Below are positions 8,062 to 12,997 of a stretch of 14,877 bases of DNA, piece by piece. Each line of letters opens with the position of its first letter. Within the stretch, counting starts at the first letter, position 1. The notes below the pieces were generated by a model. It was not told the origin of the DNA. It ran no database searches and saw only the letters and a list, made by a program, of their open reading frames with translations. A program made the position numbers and the translations under genes. The DNA is from Bacteriovoracaceae bacterium (GTDB lineage Bacteria; Bdellovibrionota; Bacteriovoracia; Bacteriovoracales; Bacteriovoracaceae), in the NCBI GenBank assembly GCA_947440875.1, contig CANETG010000040.1, positions 1-14,877 on the forward strand, in the 5' to 3' direction.

Positions 8062-8358
8062 AAGAAACTCGACAAAAATCACGATCCCAGTAAGCGCGCT
8101 CTTTATATTCATCGACGAACTAAACCAGACCATCTTTAACGATGAGAAAACAAAGCTCTTAGTCCTTTCATCAGTGTTAGTTTAGCCTGATGAAATACTC
8201 AAGTGAGTGCGACGAGTGACGAAGCCGATCTTCTCTTGCGATTTATGCTTCCTGCCACTACGCGCCTGAGGGTGGAATACTTCCTTATGTTTGCAAAAAT
8301 TCTCTCAAGCGAACCGATTCTTAGACAAAACCGTGAGAAACAGGTAAAAAGTTAGTAC
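8062..8358. other. Gene-free stretch before the tRNA
   Basis: No convincing reading frame is seen. The one structured element is the 9-bp inverted repeat at 8166-8195, listed separately. A weak promoter-like pair for the tRNA may be TTAGAC and TAAAAA, spaced about 18 nt, ending about ten bases before the tRNA. No Rho-independent terminator with a T-run follows the 829-residue gene. Confidence 0.5.
8166..8195. repeat. Perfect 9-bp inverted repeat downstream of the 829-residue gene
   Basis: TTTCATCAG (8166-8174) and CTGATGAAA (8187-8195) are exact reverse complements around a 12-nt loop. No T-run follows, so it is not a canonical terminator. It may stabilise the 3' end of the operon transcript or act as a protein site. 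Confidence 0.45.
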
Positions 8359-8435
8359 GCACCCGTAGCTCAGTTGGATAGAGTACTTCCCTCCGAAGGA
8401 AGGGGTCACTGGTTCGACTCCAGTCGGGTGCGCCA
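8359..8435 (+). tRNA. tRNA-Arg, anticodon CCG
   Basis: A complete cloverleaf of 77 nt folds from the sequence. The acceptor stem GCACCCG (8359-8365) pairs with CGGGTGC (8425-8431), followed by discriminator G and an encoded CCA. The D-stem is GCTC/GAGT. The anticodon stem CTTCC/GGAAG holds the loop CTCCGAA, giving anticodon CCG, which reads the arginine codon CGG. The T-stem is ACTGG/CCAGT with loop TTCGACT. The gene points toward the cassette region that starts at its 3' end, and part of its 3' sequence recurs downstream. tRNA 3' ends are classical integration sites, so it is a likely attachment site. Confidence 0.97.
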
Positions 8436-8437
8436 TT
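8427..8437 (+). repeat. tRNA 3'-end repeat copy 1 (candidate attachment site)
   Basis: GGTGCGCCATT spans the last bases of the tRNA acceptor, the CCA and two flanking bases. The same 11 bases recur at 10615-10625, and shorter related sequences occur at 12808-12816 and 13589-13598. This copy marks the left border of the first cassette module. Confidence 0.5.
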
Positions 8438-8476
8438 TTATCTGTCCAGTCGCTCGGTCCACTCCATTCAGTATTA

Positions 8477-8980
8477 TCAGTTTCTACATAGAGGGTCTTT
8501 GTACTTTGAGTTCTTAAATTCTTGCTTCATTGGATAGACATGTCGAGAGAACTCAGTGTTGATCTGTTGCTTCTTTAAGAATTGTAGTGAATCTTCTTTT
8601 ACTGTGAAAATGATGGCCGATGAAGCACAAGGGGCTTTTCCGCCATTCCAGTTGGAAATAGCAATTTCAGTTGATCCATCATCGTTTAAATCTTCAAGGA
8701 ATTGATCTTTAACGACAGGAATGAAATTAGCTTTGTACCAGAGTTCATCATATTCATTAACGAAAGTTTTATCCCAAAGAATCTTGCCGCTTCTTCGCAT
8801 AAAAATGCGAATTTTGCTAAGCGTTTCTTCGCTGTGTGAATGATAGGAAATTAATACTTCATTTCCATTAGAAAGTTTTAAGAATCTCTTCTCTTGTAGA
8901 GCTTCGACATAGGGATCAGGGTCTGCTGCTAAGACGCTCAACGAGAGAAGCATTGTAAAGATTAAGAACTTTGTGAGCAT
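8477..8980 (-). CDS. Exported 167-residue protein with a DLNDDG motif, partner of the lytic transglycosylase (copy A)
   Basis: I chose the ATG at 8978-8980 because GGAG lies 6 nt upstream and a textbook signal peptide follows (MLTKFLIFTMLLSLSVLA, cleavage before ADPDPY). An upstream in-frame ATG at 9007 would bury that signal. The mature protein has about 148 residues with EDLNDDGSTEIAI at 96-108, an Asp/Asn-Asp-Gly loop like those binding calcium in FG-GAP or EF-hand-like folds. Two cysteines (118, 165) could pair. The gene begins inside the 3' end of the transglycosylase gene, overlapping it by 65 nt, so translation is coupled. A paralogue with the same overlap lies at 10645-11142. Function is unknown. 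An exported inhibitor or partner of the neighbouring lyase is a reasonable inference from pairing and predicted location. Confidence 0.85.
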   Translation of the reverse strand: MLTKFLIFTMLLSLSVLAADPDPYVEALQEKRFLKLSNGNEVLISYHSHSEETLSKIRIFMRRSGKILWDKTFVNEYDELWYKANFIPVVKDQFLEDLNDDGSTEIAISNWNGGKAPCASSAIIFTVKEDSLQFLKKQQINTEFSRHVYPMKQEFKNSKYKDPLCRN

Positions 8981-9617
8981 AGGCTTCTCCATCATCATTC
9001 CAAGCATAGTAACCTTTAAGCATATTAAAGAGATTCTTTTTTGCGCCAGTTTTTGGTTTTGTAAATTTGTGACTCAACCAACGAATGCCTGCAGCAATAT
9101 TAATGACTGGATCAGTAAGATCGGCCATACCAAGATCAAGGAAGCTATCTCTTAGTGCATGCTTAGATTCTTTAGATTTTCCATTCAAATCTTCTCTGGT
9201 TGTATTTGTGACTTGCATGAGTCCAGTAGCAGAGCTGCCAGAAATTTTAGTTCTTACAGCAGGTATAAATCTGGACTCTACGGCAATAATTGTTTTGATT
9301 AAGAAAGGATCAAGGTCATCTGGAAATTTAAGTCCTTCATCTTTCCAAAAATTGAGCCAAAATTGAATAACGGAATCGAGTTCTGGAAATTCTCCATATC
9401 CTTTAACTTTTCCAAGAGCTGGATATTCTCGATCCCCATGCCAATAGAGGTAAAGTAGATTTTCCGGAAGAAGAACAATCTTTTTGCCTCTATTCTTACG
9501 TCTATGGGCCTTCACAAAATACTTGACCCCGTTTTGGGAAATACGGGCCTGCCTTTTCACAACATGTGAACCAGGAGGAGCCATTTTTAAAGTTGGTGGC
9601 CGCTTAACGATACTCAT
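8916..9617 (-). CDS. Lytic transglycosylase (SLT domain) without signal peptide, copy A
   Basis: The C-terminal half (residues about 100-225) is a lysozyme-like SLT domain: DPFLIKTIIAVESRF with catalytic Glu114, SSATGLMQVT (128-137), then DPVINIAAGIRWLSHKF (169-185) and a YYAWNDD/AYAHKVLNLY end. Family 1 lytic transglycosylases cleave the MurNAc-GlcNAc bond of peptidoglycan, forming 1,6-anhydromuramic acid. The N-terminal 60 residues are basic (KRQARISQNGVKYFVKAHRRKNRGKK), with no signal peptide or membrane segment, so normal Sec export is not evident. The start lies 2 nt after the antitoxin stop, with only a weak ribosome site, so expression is tied to the toxin-antitoxin operon. The 3' end overlaps the exported partner by 65 nt. 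It could reach peptidoglycan by a specialised secretion route or after lysis; which is not visible. Confidence 0.9.
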   Translation of the reverse strand: MSIVKRPPTLKMAPPGSHVVKRQARISQNGVKYFVKAHRRKNRGKKIVLLPENLLYLYWHGDREYPALGKVKGYGEFPELDSVIQFWLNFWKDEGLKFPDDLDPFLIKTIIAVESRFIPAVRTKISGSSATGLMQVTNTTREDLNGKSKESKHALRDSFLDLGMADLTDPVINIAAGIRWLSHKFTKPKTGAKKNLFNMLKGYYAWNDDGEAYAHKVLNLYNASLVERLSSRP

Positions 9618-9619
9618 TT

Positions 9620-9862
9620 CTATGCAGCTTTCTTAAGTCTTTCTAAGCCATCGAGGATGAAGACTCTTATTAAGACTTGATAGGGGATACCTTGCTTCTC
9701 AGCGACAGTTTTGAGTTCCTGGATGGTGACTTCATCCAAAGCGACACTCGTAGGCTTTTTTCGAGAATCCTTATACCGTTTCATGGCTGCAAGAATTTTC
9801 TTCGAATCCAGTTCGTTATCGTTGTCATAATCCTTATGTGATTTTACGTAAGATTTCTTCAT
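9620..9862 (-). CDS. brnA: Ribbon-helix-helix antitoxin, BrnA/CopG-like
   Basis: I take the ATG at 9860-9862, which has AAGGAG ten bases upstream, giving 80 residues. A longer frame from 9898 lacks such a site. The C-terminal 45 residues (KPTSVALDEVTIQELKTVAEKQGIPYQVLIRVFILDGLERL) match the short strand plus two helices of CopG/BrnA-type antitoxins. The Lys/Asp-rich N-terminal half should wrap the toxin. Such proteins neutralise the toxin and repress their own promoter as dimers. The gene overlaps the toxin by 29 nt, in the toxin-first order typical of brnTA. Its stop is 2 nt before the transglycosylase start. The family assignment to BrnA rather than another CopG antitoxin rests mainly on the BrnT-like neighbour. 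Confidence 0.85.
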   Translation of the reverse strand: MKKSYVKSHKDYDNDNELDSKKILAAMKRYKDSRKKPTSVALDEVTIQELKTVAEKQGIPYQVLIRVFILDGLERLKKAA

Positions 9863-10181
9863 AAGACTGCTTCTCCTTTTTATGAGCTGGACGAGCACTA
9901 ATAACTCGGACTCTTCCTTCTCTTAGAGTGAATGCTACTTGTAATAGTTTGCCATTGATTGTTGGGCCAACTAGACCGAGACGTTGCTCAGTGACTGGGG
10001 GACTAATTTGAAGCCCAAGAGGCAGAGCCATGCCGGATCTAAAAACTGCTTCAACCTCTTCAATCGAAATCCCATGTTTCTTTGAATTTTTAGTATGATT
10101 ACCTGAGTCCCATTCAAATTCAAAATGGGAGGTTTCAAGTATCCAGAATAGTAACCATTCAATGAAAATCCATTGAGCCAT
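9834..10181 (-). CDS. brnT: BrnT-like ribonuclease toxin
   Basis: The core FEFEWDSGNHTKNSKKHGISIEEVEAVF, then EQRLGLVGPTINGKLLQVAFT and VRVISARPAHKKEKQSYEE, matches BrnT (RelE-like fold mRNA interferase): the FEWD start, N-x4-KHG-I/V-S-F/I-EEA segment and RxISAR near the end. BrnT toxins are usually about 95 residues. Here the only start, ATG at 10179-10181, gives 115 residues, with about 19 extra hydrophobic N-terminal residues (MAQWIFIEWLLFWILE). No Shine-Dalgarno precedes the ATG, but a promoter within the operator ends eight bases upstream, so the mRNA may be nearly leaderless. It heads the operon toxin, antitoxin, transglycosylase, exported partner. The N-terminal extension is odd and may indicate that true initiation is internal at a rare codon. 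Confidence 0.85.
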   Translation of the reverse strand: MAQWIFIEWLLFWILETSHFEFEWDSGNHTKNSKKHGISIEEVEAVFRSGMALPLGLQISPPVTEQRLGLVGPTINGKLLQVAFTLREGRVRVISARPAHKKEKQSYEEILRKIT

Positions 10182-10189
10182 AGAACACT

Positions 10190-10227
10190 ATGTTAGCACT
10201 ATTGAGACAGTGTTGCAATAGTGCTAA
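10190..10227 (-). promoter_or_regulatory. Autoregulatory operator-promoter of the BrnTA-like operon
   Basis: TTAGCACTATTG (10193-10204) and CAATAGTGCTAA (10216-10227) form a perfect 12-bp inverted repeat around 11 nt. On the minus strand a -35 TTGCAA (10213-10218) and -10 TAACAT (10190-10195), 17 nt apart, lie on top of it. Binding of the antitoxin or complex here would block RNA polymerase. Partial half-site echoes (AACACT, ACAGTGTT) flank the repeat, which suggests cooperative binding. Confidence 0.65.
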
Positions 10228-10242
10228 TGAAAATGATGGATT

Positions 10243-10497
10243 CTAACTATTTGAATCGATAATGCGTTTTACGTTCATAGGATGCCATTTCGTTCTTCCA
10301 GACTTTGCTAGCACTTTCAATGCTGTCATTTGGGCTGCTATTTTCTTCAAGCTATGGCCATTGGCCCGATAAGAAAGGATTCTCTGTATGACTTGTTGCT
10401 CACCGGCATGAGAGGTTACTCCAGAGGGGGTCTTTTGATATCCAAATTGAAGGTGAGTAACCCTTTTCCCTGTTTTTGTAGTAGGGAATGGATTCAC
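10243..10497 (-). CDS. Recombinase-domain fragment of a serine recombinase
   Basis: The 84 residues resemble the Recombinase domain that follows the resolvase catalytic domain in large serine recombinases: GKRVTHLQFGYQKTPSG, then EQQVIQRILSYRANGHSLKKIAAQMTALKV and a closing KWHPMNVKRII. No catalytic domain with its serine is present. A GTG at 10495-10497 is the only normal start, but the same frame stays open upstream for another 42 codons, to a TAA at 10624-10626, right at the tRNA-end repeat. It therefore looks like the 3' part of a gene cut at the module border. It could still be expressed as a small DNA-binding protein. It sits just upstream of the BrnTA operator. Confidence 0.6.
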   Translation of the reverse strand: MNPFPTTKTGKRVTHLQFGYQKTPSGVTSHAGEQQVIQRILSYRANGHSLKKIAAQMTALKVLAKSGRTKWHPMNVKRIIDSNS

Positions 10498-10614
10498 GTT
10501 AGCCTCTGTTTTTGGTAAATTCTGTGTGAGTGAACTGCCACTTGACCCAGAGTTTAAGCTAATCTTCTCTGTAAGATACGGGTGTGAGTGAAAAAGTTCG
10601 TCTAAAGGCGTAAT

Positions 10615-10625
10615 GGTGCGCCATT
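10615..10625 (+). repeat. tRNA 3'-end repeat copy 2, at the junction of the two modules
   Basis: GGTGCGCCATT is identical to the tRNA end at 8427-8437. Here it is embedded in a dyad, TAATGG-TGCG-CCATTA (10611-10626). It lies exactly between the recombinase-domain fragment of module A and the exported-protein gene of module B. An element in this position is expected where one integrated unit adjoins the next. Confidence 0.5.
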
Positions 10626-10644
10626 AATCACATTCGACGAACCA

Positions 10645-11142
10645 TCAGTACGCACATAGAGGATCTTTGTATTTCGGATTTTTAAAGTCATTCTTTGTTT
10701 TATAAATCTGTCTTGAGAACTCAGTGTTGATTTCCTGCTTTTTCAAAAACTGTAATGAATCATTTTTTACAGTGAAAGTAATACCAGACGAAGCACAGGG
10801 AGCTTTTCCTCCATTCCAGATTGCGATTCCTATTTCAGGAAAGCCGTCATCGTTTAAATCTTCGGTAAATTTATCTTTAACGACCGGAATGAAGTGAGCT
10901 TGAAACCATGGTTCGTCGTACTCATTGATGAATGACTTGTCCCAGATGACTTTCCCTTTATTTTTCATGAAGATTCTGATTTTTACGTCATCCTTCAGGG
11001 GGAAGTATGAGATGAGAACTTCCTTCCCATTAGGGAGGAGTAACGAGTGCTTTGCGATTAATGCTTCGACATATGGATCAGGGGGAGTTGCGAAGACGCT
11101 CAACGAGAGAATCATTGTAAACCTTAAGAACTTTATGAGCAT
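10645..11142 (-). CDS. Exported 165-residue DLNDDG protein, paralogue of the 8477-8980 product (copy B)
   Basis: The start is taken at the ATG 11140-11142, preceded by GGAG with 4-nt spacing. The frame extends further upstream, but that extension hides the signal peptide (MLIKFLRFTMILSLSVFA). The mature sequence is closely similar to copy A along its length: PDPYVEAL, WDKSFINEYDE, FIPVVKDKF, TEDLNDDGFPEI, WNGGKAPCASS, DSLQFLKKQEINTEFSR and KYKDPLC are shared or nearly so. Both cysteines (116, 163) are kept, which supports a disulfide. The 65-nt overlap with the transglycosylase gene is also kept. The most diverged part is the loop after VLISY. Function is unknown; exported, perhaps calcium-binding, partner of the lyase by inference. 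Confidence 0.86.
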   Translation of the reverse strand: MLIKFLRFTMILSLSVFATPPDPYVEALIAKHSLLLPNGKEVLISYFPLKDDVKIRIFMKNKGKVIWDKSFINEYDEPWFQAHFIPVVKDKFTEDLNDDGFPEIGIAIWNGGKAPCASSGITFTVKNDSLQFLKKQEINTEFSRQIYKTKNDFKNPKYKDPLCAY

Positions 11143-11776
11143 AGGACTCCCCCTTGTGCCAATCATAGTACCCTCTGAGGGTATTAAAGAGATTCTTCGG
11201 AGCGCCCTTGGGCGGATTCGTAAATTTGTAACTGAGCCATCGAATTCCAGCAGCAATATTAATGACTGGATCAGTGAGATCGACCATCTCAAGGTCAATA
11301 AAACTGTCTCTTAGAGCATGGAGCGAGCGTTTGGATTTTCCGCTTAATCCCTCTCTAGACGTATTTGTTAATTGCATGAGACCAGTTGCCGAACTCCCGG
11401 TGATCTTTGTTCTCACTTTAGGGCGGAAACCGGATTCGATTGCGATAATTACTTTGATTAATAAGGGGTCAAGATCTTCAGGAAATTTGAGTCCGTCATC
11501 TTTCCAGAAAGAAAGCCAGAAATGGATAACTGAGTCCACCTCCGGAAATTCAGCATATCCCATGACCTTTCCGACAGGAAGGTACTCATGATCTCCGTGC
11601 CAGTAAAGATAGAGAAGATTTTCTGGAAGAAGAACAATCTTCTTCCCACGGTTCTTACGAATATGGGCCTTAACAAAATATTTAATGCCATTCTTAGAAA
11701 TGCGAGCTTGTCGGCTCACAACATGGGAACCAGGGGGCGCCATCTTCATAACAGAAGGTCGTGAGATTAATGACAT
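11078..11776 (-). CDS. Lytic transglycosylase (SLT domain) without signal peptide, copy B
   Basis: It is a full-length paralogue (232 residues) of the copy at 8916-9617. The SLT core is intact: LLIKVIIAIESGF with catalytic Glu114, SSATGLMQLT, DPVINIAAGIRWLSYKF and a YYDWHKGESYAHKVLKVY end. The basic N-terminal region (SRQARISKNGIKYFVKAHIR) is conserved too, and again no signal peptide is present. Codon differences between copies are largely synonymous: over the 14 codons of MAPPGSHVV-x-RQAR there are seven silent changes and one replacement, so both copies have been kept under selection. It begins 5 nt after the antidote gene stop, with a poor ribosome site, and so depends on the upstream toxin-antitoxin operon. 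Confidence 0.9.
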   Translation of the reverse strand: MSLISRPSVMKMAPPGSHVVSRQARISKNGIKYFVKAHIRKNRGKKIVLLPENLLYLYWHGDHEYLPVGKVMGYAEFPEVDSVIHFWLSFWKDDGLKFPEDLDPLLIKVIIAIESGFRPKVRTKITGSSATGLMQLTNTSREGLSGKSKRSLHALRDSFIDLEMVDLTDPVINIAAGIRWLSYKFTNPPKGAPKNLFNTLRGYYDWHKGESYAHKVLKVYNDSLVERLRNSP

Positions 11777-11781
11777 GTTAA

Positions 11782-12102
11782 TTATCCAACTTTAGATTTA
11801 GATTCAACGGATAAGCGAAGACCAAGAGCATTTAGAATTTTAAAAAATGTATCCAAGCGTGGATTGCCCCCCTCCGAAAGAACACGGTAAAGATTCTCTC
11901 GGTTCAAATCAGCTGATTCTGCAAAATTTTTAAAGCCTCTGGCCTCAGCTACAGTTCTAATCGCTGACAAGATCGCCGATGGCATATCACCATTGTCTTC
12001 AAAGTTAGCTTTGATATATTCAATTTGTGCCTCTTCATCGTCACGAAGGGACTCAACTAGCTCTTCATGATAAGAAACTGCAGACTTATTGATTTTACCC
12101 AT
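11782..12102 (-). CDS. Antitoxin: HTH addiction-module antidote protein (HigA-like)
   Basis: The 106 residues match the 'putative addiction module antidote' family: an N-terminal SYHEELVESLRDDEEAQIEYIKANFED segment, then an XRE-type helix-turn-helix, VAEARGFKNFAESADLNRENLYRVLSEGGNPRLDTFFKILNALGLRL (about 51-97). Such proteins bind the toxin and repress the operon. The start ATG overlaps the toxin stop by 8 nt (ATGGGTAA) and has AAGGA about 7 nt upstream. The stop is 5 nt before the copy-B transglycosylase. Its partner and position mirror those of the BrnA-like gene in the other module, although the two antitoxins are unrelated. Confidence 0.92.
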   Translation of the reverse strand: MGKINKSAVSYHEELVESLRDDEEAQIEYIKANFEDNGDMPSAILSAIRTVAEARGFKNFAESADLNRENLYRVLSEGGNPRLDTFFKILNALGLRLSVESKSKVG

Positions 12103-12424
12103 TTTGAGTCCTTCTCAAATAATCGCTCCAATAGTCTTGAGCGGTTTTGATATCTTTATCTTGAGTGGATTTATCTCCACCTGTTAAAAGCACCACTAGC
12201 TTGTCACCATCAAGTCCGTAGTAAATACGGTAGCCACTTCCAAAAACTAAACGTAGTTCCATAACTCCGTTGCCGACTGGCCTTGTATCCCCAAAGTTCC
12301 CAAATTCAATCCTGCCGAGTCTGGCATTGATTCTAGCAATCGTCGTCTTATCTCGAAATGAATCCAGCCATTGCTTGAAAGGGAGCTTTCCATCTTCAGT
12401 TTCGTAAATAGCGATTGTCTTCAC
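12095..12424 (-). CDS. Toxin: RelE/ParE-superfamily addiction-module killer protein
   Basis: The 109 residues fit the phage-derived Gp49-like/HigB killer-protein family: F-x-QWLDSFRDKTTIARINARLGRIEFGNFGDTRPVGNGVMELRLVFGSGYRIYYGLDGDKLVVLLTGGDKSTQDKDIKTAQDYW. The family hallmarks ELR, GYRIYY and LL-x-GGDK-x-TQ-x-DI-x-A are all present, so the toxin is probably intact. Members are generally ribosome-dependent or free mRNA interferases. The start is a GTG (12422-12424) with GGAA six bases upstream; an overlapping ATG at 12424-12426 is out of frame and stops at once. It leads the operon toxin, antidote, transglycosylase, exported partner. Confidence 0.93.
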   Translation of the reverse strand: MKTIAIYETEDGKLPFKQWLDSFRDKTTIARINARLGRIEFGNFGDTRPVGNGVMELRLVFGSGYRIYYGLDGDKLVVLLTGGDKSTQDKDIKTAQDYWSDYLRRTQNG

Positions 12425-12442
12425 ATCTAGTTCCGTTTTTTA

Positions 12443-12472
12443 AGTGTAGCACATTAGCTACATGCCGGTCAA
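12443..12472 (-). promoter_or_regulatory. Operator-promoter of the second toxin-antitoxin operon
   Basis: On the minus strand TTGACC (12467-12472, 5/6 match) and TACACT (12443-12448, 4/6) are 18 nt apart, predicting a start near 12436 and a 12-nt leader. The dyad TGTAGC (12445-12450) and GCTACA (12457-12462) covers the spacer and -10, the usual arrangement for autorepression by the antidote protein. Confidence 0.6.
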
Positions 12473-12554
12473 TAACCTGTATAAAGCTCTGATTTGATTG
12501 TGGGAGGAGGCATTAACTTTGGCCACTTTGAAGCCTGAAATTCCTTGATATAAT

Positions 12555-12779
12555 TCATTTGTGTAATCTGATTTCTTGCCTTTCATTCTTTGTTAGATTT
12601 GAATTTTTAAAGTCATTTTCAACCATCTGGACCACTAGCTCATGGATAGCGGTTTTGGATCGACCAAAGTGTAATGCCAATTCTCATTCTGTTTTGCCCT
12701 GAGAAAAGCGCAGAAGTGCCAGATCCCGCAGATTCACCTTTGGCGCAACCCACTCAACCTGATAATTTCTATGAAGGGC
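12555..12779 (-). pseudogene. HTH DNA-binding gene remnant with an in-frame stop
   Basis: In one minus-strand frame the sequence reads VEWVAPKVNLRDLALLRFSQGKTE, a TGA at 12684-12686, then ELALHFGRSKTAIHELVV and on through KNERQEIRLHK to a TGA at 12555-12557. The joined product has a helix-turn-helix like those of resolvases or transposases (GKT-x-x-ELALHFGRSKTAI). One point mutation would restore it. Upstream the frame runs on toward the repeat at 12808-12816 without a credible start. It occupies the same place in module B as the recombinase fragment in module A, though the two are not obviously homologous. The family is not certain. Confidence 0.5.
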
Positions 12780-12807
12780 GAGTGGTTCGTCCACTACAGA
12801 ACCGCGG

Positions 12808-12816
12808 GCGCCATTT
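12808..12816 (+). repeat. tRNA-end-like repeat copy 3, right border of module B
   Basis: GCGCCATTT matches the end of the tRNA plus flank (8430-8438). A GTTCGTC sequence 16-17 nt before GCGCCATT is shared with the copy at 10615. The core match is only 9 nt, so chance cannot be excluded on this copy alone. Confidence 0.35.
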
Positions 12817-12848
12817 AAAAACCACGTCTCGAAGAGCGTGGTTTTTTT
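12817..12848 (+). terminator. Strong Rho-independent terminator, usable in both directions
   Basis: AAAAACCACG (12817-12826) pairs with CGTGGTTTTT (12837-12846), giving a 10-bp stem around 10 nt, with seven T at 12842-12848. The minus-strand reading also ends in five T. No intact gene lies just upstream on the plus strand. It begins immediately after the third tRNA-end-like repeat, so it may be the original terminator of the tRNA-Arg gene, displaced by the inserted modules. Confidence 0.8.
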
Positions 12849-12997
12849 GGTCAAAATTCGGATTCTGTCTTCATCCAGAACCAACTTTCCAAACAATCGA
12901 ATTTCATTTTCGAAAGAAGACATCTCTGCGTTCACTTTTATATTCTAAAAGTTTGTACCGACAGCATAAGTTTCTCCATTTTACTAACGGGGGAAGC

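Noticed and set aside
8981..9007. Longer start for the exported DLNDDG protein, copy A
   Set aside because: The ATG at 8980 has GGAG at proper spacing and begins the signal peptide; the extension would place nine extra residues before it.
11143..11298. A 52-residue N-terminal extension of the exported DLNDDG protein, copy B
   Set aside because: This is transglycosylase coding sequence read in another frame. Copy A has no equivalent, and the signal peptide starts at the ATG at 11142.
12603..12617. A 15-nt identity with 10678-10692 as a relic of a third exported-protein copy
   Set aside because: ATTTTTAAAGTCATT is AT-rich, the flanks align poorly, and the HTH remnant explains the frame. Too short to claim.
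12660..12813. A tRNA or other structured RNA ending in GCGCCA before the terminator
   Set aside because: A T-arm-like AGTGG-TTCGT-CCACT and a CCA are present, but no 5' acceptor strand, D-arm or anticodon arm can be folded upstream.
12684..12935. An 83-codon minus-strand open frame as an intact gene
   Set aside because: Its first half runs through the strong terminator hairpin and the border repeat. Only the part below about 12779 looks protein-like, and that continues past the stop, so I call a remnant instead.
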